64,000 bases of DNA from Thiohalospira halophila DSM 15071 (GCF_900112605.1 NZ_FOMJ01000006.1:143178-207177), one strand, 5' to 3'. Numbered from the stretch's first letter, positions 39,293-50,191 are shown. The notes: generated by a model not told the origin, from the letters alone. Made by a program: numbers and translations.

Positions 39293-39793
39293 CTATCCGG
39301 CCGGGTCGTAGACCTCGAAGGTCATGGGATGGGGATTCTCGGCGTCCGCCGGGTACTCCCGGGCTTCCACCCGTTGCCACTGCGTCCAGTCCACCTCGGG
39401 GAAGTGCGTATCTCCCTCCAGCCGGGCATGGATCCGGGTAACGATGAGGCGATCCGCCCGGGGCAGGAACTCGGCGTAGACCTGCGCCCCGCCGATGACC
39501 ATGGCCCAGTCGGTATCCGTCGGCACGGCCGCCAGGGCCGCGTCGGGACCGGTGACCGGGACCACGGCCTCGGGCAGGCCGGCCGGGTCCCGGGTGATGA
39601 CGATATTGGTCCGGCGGGGCAGCGGCCGGCCGCCGAAGGAGTCCAGGGTCCGCCGGCCGACGATGACCGGCCGCCCCTCGGTCCACTCCCGGAACCAGCG
39701 CAGGTCGGCGGGCTGATGCCACGGCATGTCATTGCCGGCGCCGATGACATCATTGTCCGCCATGGCCCAGATGAGGGCGATGGATGCAGTCAC
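39293..39793 (-). CDS. folA: Dihydrofolate reductase
   Basis: Regenerates tetrahydrofolate; pairs functionally with thyA in the same minus-strand run. 166 aa. ALIWAMADNDVIGAGNDMPWH at the N-terminus with the substrate Asp-type loop, VIVGRRTLDSFG, NIVITRDP and the NADPH loop VIGGAQVYAEFLP. ATG overlaps the motB stop (ATGA). Confidence 0.97.
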   Translation of the reverse strand: MTASIALIWAMADNDVIGAGNDMPWHQPADLRWFREWTEGRPVIVGRRTLDSFGGRPLPRRTNIVITRDPAGLPEAVVPVTGPDAALAAVPTDTDWAMVIGGAQVYAEFLPRADRLIVTRIHARLEGDTHFPEVDWTQWQRVEAREYPADAENPHPMTFEVYDPAG

Positions 39794-40749
39794 TGGCTGC
39801 TCCCCCCGAGCCCCTCCGGCATCTCGCCGTGTTCGAGCTCTTCCACCGTGGTGCTCCCCTCCTCCTCGGCGGCGTCCAGCCGCTCGGTCTGCAGGACGAT
39901 AGCCACGCGACGATTGCGGGCCCGGCCCTCGGCGGTGTCATTGTCGGCGATGGGGCGGGTATCGGCGTAGCCCACCGCCCGCATCTGCTCCCGCGGGATC
40001 CCCTGCCCCTCCAGGAAGTTGACCACCTCCACCGCGCGGGCCGCCGAGAGGTCCCAGTTGGAGTTGTAGCGGTCGCTGCGGATGGGCCGGTTGTCGGTAT
40101 GGCCCTCCACCGAGATGGAGCGGCCAGTGGCCTCCAGGATGGGGACCAGGTCGCCGATGAGGTCATTCCCCCCCGGGTTGAGGCGCGAGCCACCGGTATC
40201 GAACAGCAGCTTGTCGTCCAGGCGCAGGGTGATCCGCCCCTCGTTGAAGGCGACCTCCACCCGCTCCAGCATGCCGGACTCGCGCATCTCCTGCAGGAAC
40301 TCCCGGGTGCGCTCAGTCGGGCTCTCATCTGCCTCGCGGCCATCCACCGGCCGCTGGTCGCCCACGATGGCGCCGGGCTTGTCGCCCACCGTCTCCCCGA
40401 TGGGTTGCGGGACGATCTGGGGCCGGCTCACCGCCCCCTCCAGGGATTCCGCCACCTCGCCGAAACCGGCCTGGTCGAAGTTGGCGTAGGCCAGGAGCAT
40501 GACGAAGAGGGTGAGCATGAGGGTGATGACGTCCAGGTAGGTCTGCATCCAGGCCTGGTCGTCATCGGTGTTGCTGTTGGCCGGCTCCATGCCGCCCTGG
40601 GCCGAGCGGAGCTTGCGGCGACCGTTCCCGCCGCGGCCCTGGGGCGGCTGCTGCCCACCCGAATGGCCCCCGGAATGATCCTGGGGCCGCTGGCCGCCAC
40701 CCTCGTCGCCGCCGACCATGTCCCCGAGGCTGCCGCCGGATTCGGCCAT
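39790..40749 (-). CDS. motB: MotB/PomB-type flagellar stator subunit
   Basis: Peptidoglycan-anchored stator part. 319 aa: a polar Gly/Gln-rich tail of about 65 residues, longer than usual, before the single transmembrane helix. The ion-binding Asp is residue 73 (MQTYLDVITLMLTLF), followed by a plug/linker and a C-terminal OmpA-like domain about 185-305 (SVEGHTDNRPIRSDRYNSNWDLSAARAVEVVNFL). Starts immediately after the motA stop. Confidence 0.92.
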   Translation of the reverse strand: MAESGGSLGDMVGGDEGGGQRPQDHSGGHSGGQQPPQGRGGNGRRKLRSAQGGMEPANSNTDDDQAWMQTYLDVITLMLTLFVMLLAYANFDQAGFGEVAESLEGAVSRPQIVPQPIGETVGDKPGAIVGDQRPVDGREADESPTERTREFLQEMRESGMLERVEVAFNEGRITLRLDDKLLFDTGGSRLNPGGNDLIGDLVPILEATGRSISVEGHTDNRPIRSDRYNSNWDLSAARAVEVVNFLEGQGIPREQMRAVGYADTRPIADNDTAEGRARNRRVAIVLQTERLDAAEEEGSTTVEELEHGEMPEGLGGSSQ

Positions 40750-41592
40750 CTAGCGCCCCTCCTGCCGCTCCGATTCGCGAGCGGCCTCTTCTCGGGCGGT
40801 CTCCAGGGCCTCTTCGACATCCGACTGGCGCAGCTCGTCCTCGTAGTGGGCGATGAAGTTCTCCAGGTAGGCCTTCACGAAGGCGGGGCTACGCTGCTGG
40901 CCGATAAGGCCGATGCCCTCCATGACCAGGTGCATGAGCATAACCCGCTGTTCGGTACGGCGCTCGAACTTCACCGCGATGGGCTTGAAGAAGAGATTGG
41001 CCAGGAGGATGCCGTAGAAGGTGGTCAGCAGCGCCACCGCCATGCCCTGGCCGATGTAGGCGATATCACCGCCGCTCATGCCCTTGAGCATGTTCACCAG
41101 GCCAATGAGGGTGCCGAGCATGCCGAAGGCCGGGGCGTAGGAGGCCATGCTGCGGAAGAGCTGGGCCTCGGCCCCCTCCCGCGCCTTGAGCCGCTGGAGC
41201 CGCCACTCCATGAGCTCCTGGACATCTTCCAGCGGCACGCGGTCCACCAGGAGCTGGATGCCGGTCCGGAGGAAGGGATTCTTGATGGTCTCCATCTCCT
41301 CCTCGGTGGCGAGGATGTCCCCACCGAACCAGAGCCGGGAGACCTCGATGATCTCCTCCAGGTCGTCCTGGGTGTAGAGCCGCTCGTTGCGCAGGACGAT
41401 GAGAACCACGTGGAAGACCCGGACTACCTCCTTGAAGGGGTAGCTGATGAGCGTAGCCGCCAGGGTCCCGCCGAGGACGATGAACAGCCCCGGCACATTC
41501 ACGAACGCAGTGACATCCTCGGCGGTGGTGTAGATCGCGGCAACGAGCAGCGCCACGCCGCCGAGCATGCCGAGCAGGGTTGTCGGGTTCAT
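40750..41592 (-). CDS. motA: MotA/PomA-type flagellar stator subunit
   Basis: Ion-channel stator subunit, 280 aa with four membrane helices: two near the N-terminus (TLLGMLGGVALLVAAIY; GLFIVLGGTLAATLISY), a cytoplasmic loop, and two later (YAPAFGMLGTLIGLVNML; GMAVALLTTFYGILLANLFF). The short loop and PomA-like layout suggest a sodium motor, fitting a halophile, but ion choice is not provable here. No other flagellar gene is nearby. Confidence 0.92.
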   Translation of the reverse strand: MNPTTLLGMLGGVALLVAAIYTTAEDVTAFVNVPGLFIVLGGTLAATLISYPFKEVVRVFHVVLIVLRNERLYTQDDLEEIIEVSRLWFGGDILATEEEMETIKNPFLRTGIQLLVDRVPLEDVQELMEWRLQRLKAREGAEAQLFRSMASYAPAFGMLGTLIGLVNMLKGMSGGDIAYIGQGMAVALLTTFYGILLANLFFKPIAVKFERRTEQRVMLMHLVMEGIGLIGQQRSPAFVKAYLENFIAHYEDELRQSDVEEALETAREEAARESERQEGR

Positions 41593-41651
41593 CCGCCGGT
41601 CTCCAGAAGTGTCCGAACAGGGGAATCCCTCCCCCCGGTCACAGGTTTTTC

Positions 41652-41660
41652 ACGCTAGCA
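41652..41660 (-). promoter_or_regulatory. Candidate extended -10 promoter of motAB-folA
   Basis: TGCTAGCGT on the minus strand, about 60 nt before the motA ATG, just after a GCCCC-TGA-GGGG hairpin (41667-41677) that could end the thyA transcript. Weak evidence; based on similarity to TGCTATCKT strings at 38414 and 45950. Confidence 0.3.
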
Positions 41661-41689
41661 CGGACCCCCCTCAGGGGCCACCACCCCGG

Positions 41690-42484
41690 CTAGACCGCCA
41701 CCGGCGCCTTGATGGCCGGGTGGCTCTCATAGCCCTCGAGCTGGATGTCCTCGAAATCGAAGGCGAAGAGGTCGTCGACCGCGGGATTGAGGCGCAGGGT
41801 CGGCAGCGGCAGAGGCTCCCGCGCCAGCTGGGTCCGCGCCTGCTCCTCGTGGTTCCGGTAGAGGTGGGCATCCCCCAGGGTGTGGACGAACTCCCCCGGC
41901 TCCAGGCCGGTGACCTGCGCCACCATGTGAGTAAGCAGGGCGTAGCTGGCGATGTTGAAGGGCACGCCCAGAAAGAGGTCGCCGCTACGCTGGTAGAGCT
42001 GGCAGGAGAGCCGGCCGTTGGCGACGTAGAACTGGAAGAGCAGGTGGCAGGGCGGCAGGGCCATCTCGTCGATCTGGCCCGGATTCCAGGCGGTGACGAT
42101 GAGCCGCCGGGAGTCGGGGTTGGTCCGGATGGCCTCCACCACCTCGGCCATCTGGTCGATGGTCTCGCCGTAGGGGGTCGGCCAGGAGCGCCACTGGGCG
42201 CCGTAGATGGGGCCCAGGTCGCCGTCGGGGCCGGCCCATTCGTCCCAGATGGTGACCTTGTTCTCGTGGAGATAGGCGAGGTTGGTATCCCCGCGCAGGA
42301 ACCAGAGCAGCTCGTGGATCACCGATCGCAGGTGGAGCTTCTTGGTGGTGACCACCGGGAAGCCCTCGGCAAGGTCGAAGCGCATCTGCCGGCCGAAGAG
42401 GGAATAGGTCCCCGTGCCGGTTCGGTCTCCCTTGGGCGTGCCGTGCTCCAGGGCCTCCCGGAGCAGCGCCAGATAGGTCTGCAT
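41690..42484 (-). CDS. thyA: Thymidylate synthase (ThyA)
   Basis: Methylates dUMP to dTMP using methylene-THF. 264 aa, matching the E. coli enzyme length. Catalytic Cys 146 in [13 protein letters not shown], folate/phosphate-binding [16 protein letters not shown], and the C-terminal APVAV. Dihydrofolate reductase, which recovers its cofactor, is four genes downstream. Confidence 0.98.
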   Translation of the reverse strand: MQTYLALLREALEHGTPKGDRTGTGTYSLFGRQMRFDLAEGFPVVTTKKLHLRSVIHELLWFLRGDTNLAYLHENKVTIWDEWAGPDGDLGPIYGAQWRSWPTPYGETIDQMAEVVEAIRTNPDSRRLIVTAWNPGQIDEMALPPCHLLFQFYVANGRLSCQLYQRSGDLFLGVPFNIASYALLTHMVAQVTGLEPGEFVHTLGDAHLYRNHEEQARTQLAREPLPLPTLRLNPAVDDLFAFDFEDIQLEGYESHPAIKAPVAV

Positions 42485-42532
42485 GGTCCTTCTCCTCCCG
42501 GGGTCCGTCCCCCGCTCGTTATCGCCGCGCCC

Positions 42533-43324
42533 TCAGGCTCGCGCCCCGGTGCGCCGGTAGGCCAGTGCCAGCATGGCCGCCCCGATCAGAATCATGGGCA
42601 GGGAGAGGACCTGCCCCATGGTGAGCCAGTCCCACGCCAGGTAGCCGAGCTGGGCATCCGGCAGCCGGAAGAACTCCACGAAGAAGCGGAAGCCACCGTA
42701 GAGCACCAGGAACAGCCCCGAGACCGCCATGGCCGGCCGCGCCCGCCGGGAGAAGAGCCACAGCGCCACGAACAGCACCACCCCCTCCAGGGCGAACTCG
42801 TAGAGCTGGGAGGGGTGGCGCGGCAGCGGCCCCGCCCCGGGGAAGACCATGGCCCAGGGGACCTCGCTCACCCGGCCCCAGAGCTCACCGTTGATGAAGT
42901 TGCCCAGCCGCCCGGCGCCCAGACCCAGCGGCGTGAGCGGCGCCACGAAGTCGGCCACGTCGAAGAAGCCGCGTCCGGTGTGGCGGCCGTAGAGGGCCAT
43001 GGCGACGATGACCCCCACCAGCCCCCCGTGGAAGGCCATGCCCCCCTCCCAGATGGCGAGGATCCGCCAGGGCTCCGGCAGATAGGTCCCGGGCTCGTAG
43101 AAGAGGGCATAACCCAGCCGTCCGCCGACGATGACGCCCACGGCGCCGTAGAAGAGCAGATCGCCCAGCTCCGCCGGATCCCAGCCCGAGCCGGGGCGAT
43201 TGGCGCGGACCCGGCCCAGCCACCAGGCGCCCAGGAAGCCGACGAGATACATGATCCCGTACCAGTGGATCTGCACCGGCCCCAGGTCCAGGGCCACCGG
43301 GTGGATGGCGGGATACTCCAGCAC
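42533..43324 (-). CDS. lgt: Prolipoprotein diacylglyceryl transferase
   Basis: Inner-membrane enzyme that attaches diacylglycerol to the lipobox cysteine of prolipoproteins. 263 aa, about seven membrane helices. Lgt signature [16 protein letters not shown] at 136-151, the essential His in AFHGG (98-102) and the N-terminal [12 protein letters not shown]. lgt-thyA adjacency is common in gammaproteobacteria. Serves the many lipoproteins in this window. Confidence 0.97.
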   Translation of the reverse strand: MLEYPAIHPVALDLGPVQIHWYGIMYLVGFLGAWWLGRVRANRPGSGWDPAELGDLLFYGAVGVIVGGRLGYALFYEPGTYLPEPWRILAIWEGGMAFHGGLVGVIVAMALYGRHTGRGFFDVADFVAPLTPLGLGAGRLGNFINGELWGRVSEVPWAMVFPGAGPLPRHPSQLYEFALEGVVLFVALWLFSRRARPAMAVSGLFLVLYGGFRFFVEFFRLPDAQLGYLAWDWLTMGQVLSLPMILIGAAMLALAYRRTGARA

Positions 43325-43333
43325 GGCGGCCTC

Positions 43334-44530
43334 CTACTGGGTGGGCAGGATCCGGGCGAAGACGGCCTTGAGGTACTCCGTCTCCGGGATCGCCGGGTGG
43401 ATGGGATGGTCCGGCCCCTGGTGGCCCCGCGCCAGCACGGCGGCGTCGCGGTCCAGGTGGCGCGCCCGGCCGCGGACGGCATCCTGAAGCTGGTCCATCC
43501 CCAGGTGGTGGGAGCAGGAGGCGGAGAGCAGCAGGCCGTCCTTGGACAGCAGCTGCAGCGCCAGCTGGTTCAGGTGGCGATAGCCCTCCAGCCCCGACTT
43601 GATGTCGCGCTTGCGCTTGATGAAGGCCGGCGGGTCCAGGACCACGGCGTCGAAGCGCTCACCGTCCTCGCGCAGCGCCTTGAGGACCTCCAGCGCCTCG
43701 CCGTGCAGCGGCGCGACCCGGTCCTCCAGGCCGGCGACCTCGGTGTTGTCCTGGAGGTGGTCCAGCGCCTCCTCGCTGCGCTCGATGGCCACCACCTCCT
43801 CCGCCCCGGCCGCGGCCGCCCGCAGGCCGAAGCCGCCCACGTAACTGTAGACGTCCAGCACCCGGCGGCCGTGGCTCCAGGCGGCGAAGCGGTCGCGGTT
43901 CTCGCGGTGGTCGAAGAACCAGCCGGTCTTCTGGCCGCCCACGCCGGGGACGCGGAAGGTCATCCCGCCCTCCTCCACCGTCAGGGTCTCGGGGGCCGAT
44001 CCCACCGCCGTCTCGGTGTAGCGCTCCAGCCCCTCCTGCTCGCGCACGGACGTGTCGTTGCGCAGGATGACCACCCGCGGCCGGATCACCTTCTCCAGCG
44101 CCTCCAGGATCGCCTCCCGGGCGCGCTCCATGCCGGCGGTGCCCATCTGGACCACGCAGACATCGTCGTAGCGGTCCACCACCAGGCCCGGGAGGAAATC
44201 CCCCTCGCCGTGGACCAGGCGGTAGAAGGGCCGGTCGAACATCGCCTGGCGCGCCGAGAGGGCGACCTTGAGGCGGTGGACCAGCAGGGAACGGTCCAGC
44301 CCCTTGTCGGCGTCGCGGCTCACCAGCCGGGCGCAGATGAGGGAGTGGGGATTGGCGTAGCCGGCGCCCAGGGGCTTACCGTTGCTCGCCTGGATGACCA
44401 CCGGCTGGCCCGGCTCGAGGTCAGTGAGCGGCGTGGCGGCGGTATCCACCTCGTTGCTGAAGACCCAGAGGTGGCCGCCGCGCAGGCGCCGCTCCTCGCG
44501 CGGCTTGAGCTTCAGGGGGGCGTGTTCCAT
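43334..44530 (-). CDS. rlmI: RlmI-like 23S rRNA m5C methyltransferase (PUA + SAM domain)
   Basis: 398 aa. N-terminal PUA domain (LKLKPREERRLRGGHLWVFSNEVD), a central EEHD-type domain with RLVHGEGDFLPGLVVDRYDD, and the Rossmann domain with [35 protein letters not shown] and LLLSASCSHHLG, the catalytic SCSHH-type Cys region of RlmI. Start ATG at 44530 matches the family N-terminus better than 44554. First gene of the rlmI-lgt-thyA-motA-motB-folA run. Confidence 0.9.
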   Translation of the reverse strand: MEHAPLKLKPREERRLRGGHLWVFSNEVDTAATPLTDLEPGQPVVIQASNGKPLGAGYANPHSLICARLVSRDADKGLDRSLLVHRLKVALSARQAMFDRPFYRLVHGEGDFLPGLVVDRYDDVCVVQMGTAGMERAREAILEALEKVIRPRVVILRNDTSVREQEGLERYTETAVGSAPETLTVEEGGMTFRVPGVGGQKTGWFFDHRENRDRFAAWSHGRRVLDVYSYVGGFGLRAAAAGAEEVVAIERSEEALDHLQDNTEVAGLEDRVAPLHGEALEVLKALREDGERFDAVVLDPPAFIKRKRDIKSGLEGYRHLNQLALQLLSKDGLLLSASCSHHLGMDQLQDAVRGRARHLDRDAAVLARGHQGPDHPIHPAIPETEYLKAVFARILPTQ

Positions 44531-44642
44531 GGGCTCGGCTTCTTCCGGCGGCAAAGCCGGGATCCTACCACGCGGTTCCAGGGCCGTGGACTCCGCGGGT
44601 AGGGTACCTCCCGGGCGGAGACCCCTTGCAGGCGGTCGAGGG

Positions 44643-44749
44643 CGAGGGAGGCGGGGCCGGTCACCGGGACCTCGGCGGCAGGGATGCCGCCGTGGAGGCT
44701 ACAGGGACGTATGTACGCCGTGTCCCGGTGACCGGCCCCGCCTCCCTCG
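44643..44749. repeat. Dispersed palindromic element, copy B
   Basis: Perfect 28-bp inverted repeat: left arm 44643-44670, right arm 44722-44749. The core contains CGGCGGC-AGGGAT-GCCGCCG (44673-44692) and TACA-GGGACGTA-TGTA, then CGCCGT. Same architecture as copy A (35838-35940); the AGGGAT loop is identical while both sides of its stem differ. Located between the start of rlmI and the 3' end of the EAL gene. Confidence 0.82.
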
Positions 44750-44772
44750 GCCCCCGAAAGCCGAGTCGAGCC

Positions 44773-45855
44773 TCAAAGTCCGCCAGTAACGGTTCTCGGC
44801 TCCGGCGCGGGTCGGGCGAGGTAGAAGCCCTGAATGAGGGTGGCGCCGTGCTCGCGGACCCAGTCCAGCTCGGCGGCCGTCTCCACCCCCTCGGCGATGG
44901 TGGGCACCCCGATCTCCGTGGCCAGCTCCAGGAGCTTGCGGGCGATGGCCGCCTTGTAGGGGGTGCTGTCCACGTCGCGCACCAGCTCCATGTCCAGCTT
45001 GATGAAGTCGGGCTGGAGCTGGTGAAGGATATTCAGCGAGGAGTAGCCGGAGCCGATGTCGTCCAGGGCCACCCCGCAGCCGTGGGCGCGGTAGGTATCG
45101 ACGATGCGGCGGAGCTTGCTCACGTCATTGATCTGGTCGGATTCGATGATCTCGAAGACCAGCTGTTCCGGGCGCAGATCGGTCTCCTCCAGCGCCGCCA
45201 TGGTGGTCCGGAGGCAGTACTCCGGGTCGTAGATGGAGGCCGGGGAGAAATTGATGAAGACCCGCCCGCCAGCCCCGTGGCGGCTCGCCTCCTGGATGGC
45301 GGCGCGCCGGGCCGCCAGGTCCAGCTGGAAGAGCAGGTCGGCATCCCGGGCCGCGCCGAGCATCGGCCCGGGAGAGATGATGCCCCCCTCCCGGTCCAGC
45401 CCCCGCATGAGGGACTCGTGGGCGACCACCTCGGTCGGGTCGGCGGCGCTGAACATGGGCTGGAAGTGGACCGTCAGCCGGCCCTCGCCGAGGAGCTCGA
45501 TGAGCCAGCCCGACCCCGAGTAGGCGACGAACTGGGCCAGGGAGGTGACCCGGCCGTAGTCCTCCAGCCCCGGCTCCTGCCCCGGCGGCACGAACAGCGC
45601 CCGCGTGTCGCTGAGCTCCTGCCGGGAGAGGTCCGCGGCCAGCGTCTCCACCTGCTCGCTCCGGCGCTCCAGCGCCACGCACAGCCCCTGGCCGCCCTCC
45701 AGCATCTCCGGCGCCAGGCCGGCCGCCTCCAGGGCATTCCGGAGCTTGCCCAGGGTGTGGCCCAGGGGCGGCCACAGCCACAGCCGGCCGGATTCCCGGG
45801 GCGCATCGGGCAGGCGCTCACAGCGCGGGCAGACGGAACGGGATTCAGTGGACAT
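44773..45855 (-). CDS. EAL-domain c-di-GMP phosphodiesterase
   Basis: 360 aa. N-terminal CPRC pair (residues 9-12) with DAPRESGRLWLWPP suggests a small zinc-binding or BLUF-like front part about 1-110, not otherwise recognised. EAL domain about 115-355: ESLMRG in place of EALLR, FINFSP, FEIIESD, DDIGSGYSSL, KLDMELVRD and EGVE, so the metal-binding residues are present and activity is likely. Start ATG 45855 has AGGAAG 9 nt upstream; ATG 45897 would be an alternative. Confidence 0.85.
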   Translation of the reverse strand: MSTESRSVCPRCERLPDAPRESGRLWLWPPLGHTLGKLRNALEAAGLAPEMLEGGQGLCVALERRSEQVETLAADLSRQELSDTRALFVPPGQEPGLEDYGRVTSLAQFVAYSGSGWLIELLGEGRLTVHFQPMFSAADPTEVVAHESLMRGLDREGGIISPGPMLGAARDADLLFQLDLAARRAAIQEASRHGAGGRVFINFSPASIYDPEYCLRTTMAALEETDLRPEQLVFEIIESDQINDVSKLRRIVDTYRAHGCGVALDDIGSGYSSLNILHQLQPDFIKLDMELVRDVDSTPYKAAIARKLLELATEIGVPTIAEGVETAAELDWVREHGATLIQGFYLARPAPEPRTVTGGL

Positions 45856-45949
45856 GGGCGCGGGCTTCCTGGTCAGCCAATCATTCGGGTCCGCCATCCG
45901 GACCGGTTTCGATCCCAAGGCTAGCACGATGCGCGGCACCCGGCGCCAG

Positions 45950-45958
45950 TGCTATCGT
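45950..45958 (+). promoter_or_regulatory. Candidate extended -10 promoter before YyaL-like gene
   Basis: TGCTATCGT, an extended -10 ending about 35 nt before the ATG at 45993, in the divergent gap with the EAL gene. Same style as the string at 38414. Confidence 0.4.
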
Positions 45959-45992
45959 TGAGTGAAATACCCGGGCTTCCGCGGAGAACGCC

Positions 45993-48041
<2,049 letters not shown>

Positions 48042-48159
48042 CCGGCTCCGCTCGGACCATTCCCCCGGCAGTCGCGTGACTTCCCGAGCCCGGGCTGCGT
48101 GGTAGGATGGGGTGTGTATTTGCAACCCATCCACGCATTCAGCAACAGGAGCCCGACCC

Positions 48160-48549
48160 ATGGCCATGAAGCTCAAGGATTTCGTCTCCGAGGCGCGCAG
48201 CCAGATCGAGGAGATCAAGCCGGACGACGTCGACCGCCTGCGCAGCGAGAAGCCGGACCTGCTCATCCTCGACGTGCGCGAGCCCGGCGAGTACGAGGCC
48301 GGCCACCTGCGCGACGCCCTGAACGTCCCGCGCGGGGTCCTGGAGCCCGCCGCCGACCCCGACTACAAAAAGCCCAACCCGACCCTGTCCACCGCCTACG
48401 AGCGGCCCGTCATCGCCTACTGCGCCACCGGCGGCCGTAGCGCCCTGGCGGTGAAGACCCTCAACGAGATGGGCTTCAGCGAGGTCTACAACCTCGGCGG
48501 CGGTTACGAGAACTGGGAGGCCGAGGACCGCGAGACCGTCACCGACTGA
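48160..48549 (+). CDS. Single-domain rhodanese sulfurtransferase
   Basis: 129 aa. Catalytic Cys 88 in IAYCATGGRS; LILDVREPGEYEAGHLRDALNVP is the N-terminal rhodanese signature and GGGYENWEAE the C-terminal. The CATGGRS loop and lack of a signal suggest a cytoplasmic sulfane-sulfur carrier. ATG 48160 follows AGGAG; ATG 48166 is a second candidate. Upstream TAGGAT (48103-48108) could be its -10. Confidence 0.93.
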   Translation: MAMKLKDFVSEARSQIEEIKPDDVDRLRSEKPDLLILDVREPGEYEAGHLRDALNVPRGVLEPAADPDYKKPNPTLSTAYERPVIAYCATGGRSALAVKTLNEMGFSEVYNLGGGYENWEAEDRETVTD

Positions 48550-48563
48550 CTCGCCCCTCCCGC

Positions 48564-48599
48564 GGCCCCGTCATCCCCGGCGGGGCCGGCTACCGGCCC
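48564..48599. terminator. Competing hairpins between convergent rhodanese and LysR genes
   Basis: Two mutually exclusive perfect 7-bp stems: GGCCCCG/CGGGGCC (48564-48570 with 48581-48587) and GGGCCGG-CTA-CCGGCCC (48583-48599). The second contains the LysR stop codon. Either could terminate transcription in one or both directions; no T-run is present. Confidence 0.45.
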
Positions 48600-49501
48600 A
48601 CCTCCCAGGCCGGTTCCCGGAACCACTCCACCAGGAAGTCCACGAAGGCGCGCACCCGTGCCGAGAGATGGCGCGTCTGCGGATAGAGCGCCCAGGCATC
48701 CACCCGCGACCAGTCGCAGTCGGTGAGTACCGGCACCAGCTCCCCCTCCGCCAGCGCCCGGTGGACGATGAAGCGCGGCTGAAAGACCACGCCCAGGCCG
48801 GCCACCGCCGCCTCCCGTAGCAGGTCGCCGTTGTTCGCGCGCAGACGTGACCGGACCGGGATCCGGTGCTCCCGCCCCTGGGCATCGGTGCAGTGCCAGG
48901 CATCGCTCTCCGGGGCGTTGGCGTAGGTCAGGCAGTCGTGCTCGGCCAGCTCCGCCGGCGTGGCCGGGGTGCCGTGGCGGGCCAGGTAGTCGGGGCTGGC
49001 GCAGACCACGTGCTCCACCGTGGCCAGCCGACGGGCCACCAGGCTGGAATCGGCCAGCGGGGCGATGCGGATCCCCAGATCGAAGTTCTCCGCCATGAGG
49101 TCGACCTGGCGGTCATCCAGGTCCAGGTCGAAGCGCACGTCGGGATGCTCGGCCAGGAAGGCCTCCACCGCCGGCTGCAGATGGGCGATCCCGAAGGACA
49201 GCGGCGCGGCCACCCGCAGCTGCCCCGCCAGTCGGCCGTGGACGTCGGAGACCGCCAGCTCCGCCTCGTCCACGTCGGCGAGGATGCGCACGCAGCGCTG
49301 GTAGAAGGCGTGGCCGGCATCGGTGAGGTGCAGGGTCCGCGTGGTCCGCCGCAGCAGCTGAACCCCCAGCCGACCCTCCAGCTCCGCCAGCCGCCGGCTC
49401 ACCGCCGACTTCGCCACTTCCAGCCGCCGCGCCGCCCCGGTGAGACTCCCCGCCTCCACCACGCGCACGAAGGTCGCCATCTCCTCCAGCCGGTCGCTCA
49501 C
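48590..49501 (-). CDS. LysR-family transcriptional regulator
   Basis: 303 aa. N-terminal winged HTH (EMATFVRVVEAGSLTGAARRLEVAKSAVSRRLAELE) and a periplasmic-binding-like effector domain. The effector is unknown; sequence style is of the DsdC/AaeR-like LysR branch common beside oxidoreductases. GTG start at 49501 with GGAGGGG upstream. Divergent from cytochrome b561-yceI-pirin, which it probably regulates; OYE and pirin nearby hint at electrophile or redox sensing (inference). Confidence 0.92.
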   Translation of the reverse strand: MSDRLEEMATFVRVVEAGSLTGAARRLEVAKSAVSRRLAELEGRLGVQLLRRTTRTLHLTDAGHAFYQRCVRILADVDEAELAVSDVHGRLAGQLRVAAPLSFGIAHLQPAVEAFLAEHPDVRFDLDLDDRQVDLMAENFDLGIRIAPLADSSLVARRLATVEHVVCASPDYLARHGTPATPAELAEHDCLTYANAPESDAWHCTDAQGREHRIPVRSRLRANNGDLLREAAVAGLGVVFQPRFIVHRALAEGELVPVLTDCDWSRVDAWALYPQTRHLSARVRAFVDFLVEWFREPAWEVGR

Positions 49502-49513
49502 CGCCCCTCCATC

Positions 49514-49530
49514 GTTGCGAATTCATCAAC
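49514..49530. promoter_or_regulatory. LysR-type operator candidate
   Basis: Dyad GTTG-CGAATTCAT-CAAC in the LysR/cytochrome b561 divergent gap; it contains the T-N11-A pattern typical of LysR boxes and abuts the LysR ribosome site, suiting autorepression. The surrounding 119 bp are the most AT-rich in this neighbourhood, as expected for divergent promoters. Confidence 0.5.
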
Positions 49531-49620
49531 ACCCTTTTCGAATCGTGGCCCTTTATTTCCCTTCTGGCAACTACCATTCTTTCCTCCCATCGAACGGCAC
49601 CGTCGTTAAGGAGCGAGCAG

Positions 49621-50163
49621 ATGCAGTGGCGTAACGGCAGGGACTCCTACGGCCTGGTGGCCATCATCTTCCACTGGGTCGTGGCGGCGGGGGTCATCGG
49701 GCTCTTCGCCCTGGGGCTGTGGATGGTGGAACTCACCTACTACGACCCCTGGTACAAGACCAGCCTGGACTGGCACAAGGCCTTCGGCGTCCTGCTGTTC
49801 GCGGTCATGCTCGCCCGGCTTATCTGGCGGCTGACCAATCCGCGCCCCATCCCGCACGGCCACCGCTGGGAGCGGCGCGCGGCGGAGGTGGCCCACCTCG
49901 GCCTCTACCTGCTGATCTTCGCCGCCATGGTCGCCGGCTACCTCATCTCCACCGCCGACGGTAGCGACATCGACGTCTTCGGCCTCTTCTCGGTCCCGGC
50001 CACGCTCACCGGCAAGGGGCAGGAGGATGTCGCCGGGGATATCCACGAGATCCTGGCCTGGACCCTCATCGTCCTGGCCTCCGTCCACGCCCTGGCGGCG
50101 GTGAAGCACGCCGCCGTCGACCGCGACGGGACCCTGCGGCGGATGCTCCGCCCCGGCCCCTGA
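49621..50163 (+). CDS. Cytochrome b561 family di-heme membrane protein
   Basis: 180 aa with four membrane helices and His residues placed as axial heme ligands: His 18 (AIIFHWVVA), His 52 (DWHKAFGVLLF), a His in AEVAHLGLYLL and a C-terminal His in ASVHALAAVKHA. YceJ-type cytochrome b561 proteins pass electrons between quinol and periplasmic acceptors. AAGGAG ribosome site. Followed by YceI, the standard yceJ-yceI pair. Confidence 0.93.
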   Translation: MQWRNGRDSYGLVAIIFHWVVAAGVIGLFALGLWMVELTYYDPWYKTSLDWHKAFGVLLFAVMLARLIWRLTNPRPIPHGHRWERRAAEVAHLGLYLLIFAAMVAGYLISTADGSDIDVFGLFSVPATLTGKGQEDVAGDIHEILAWTLIVLASVHALAAVKHAAVDRDGTLRRMLRPGP

Positions 50164-50191
50164 CCCATCGAGCAACCACCGAGCAACGAGC

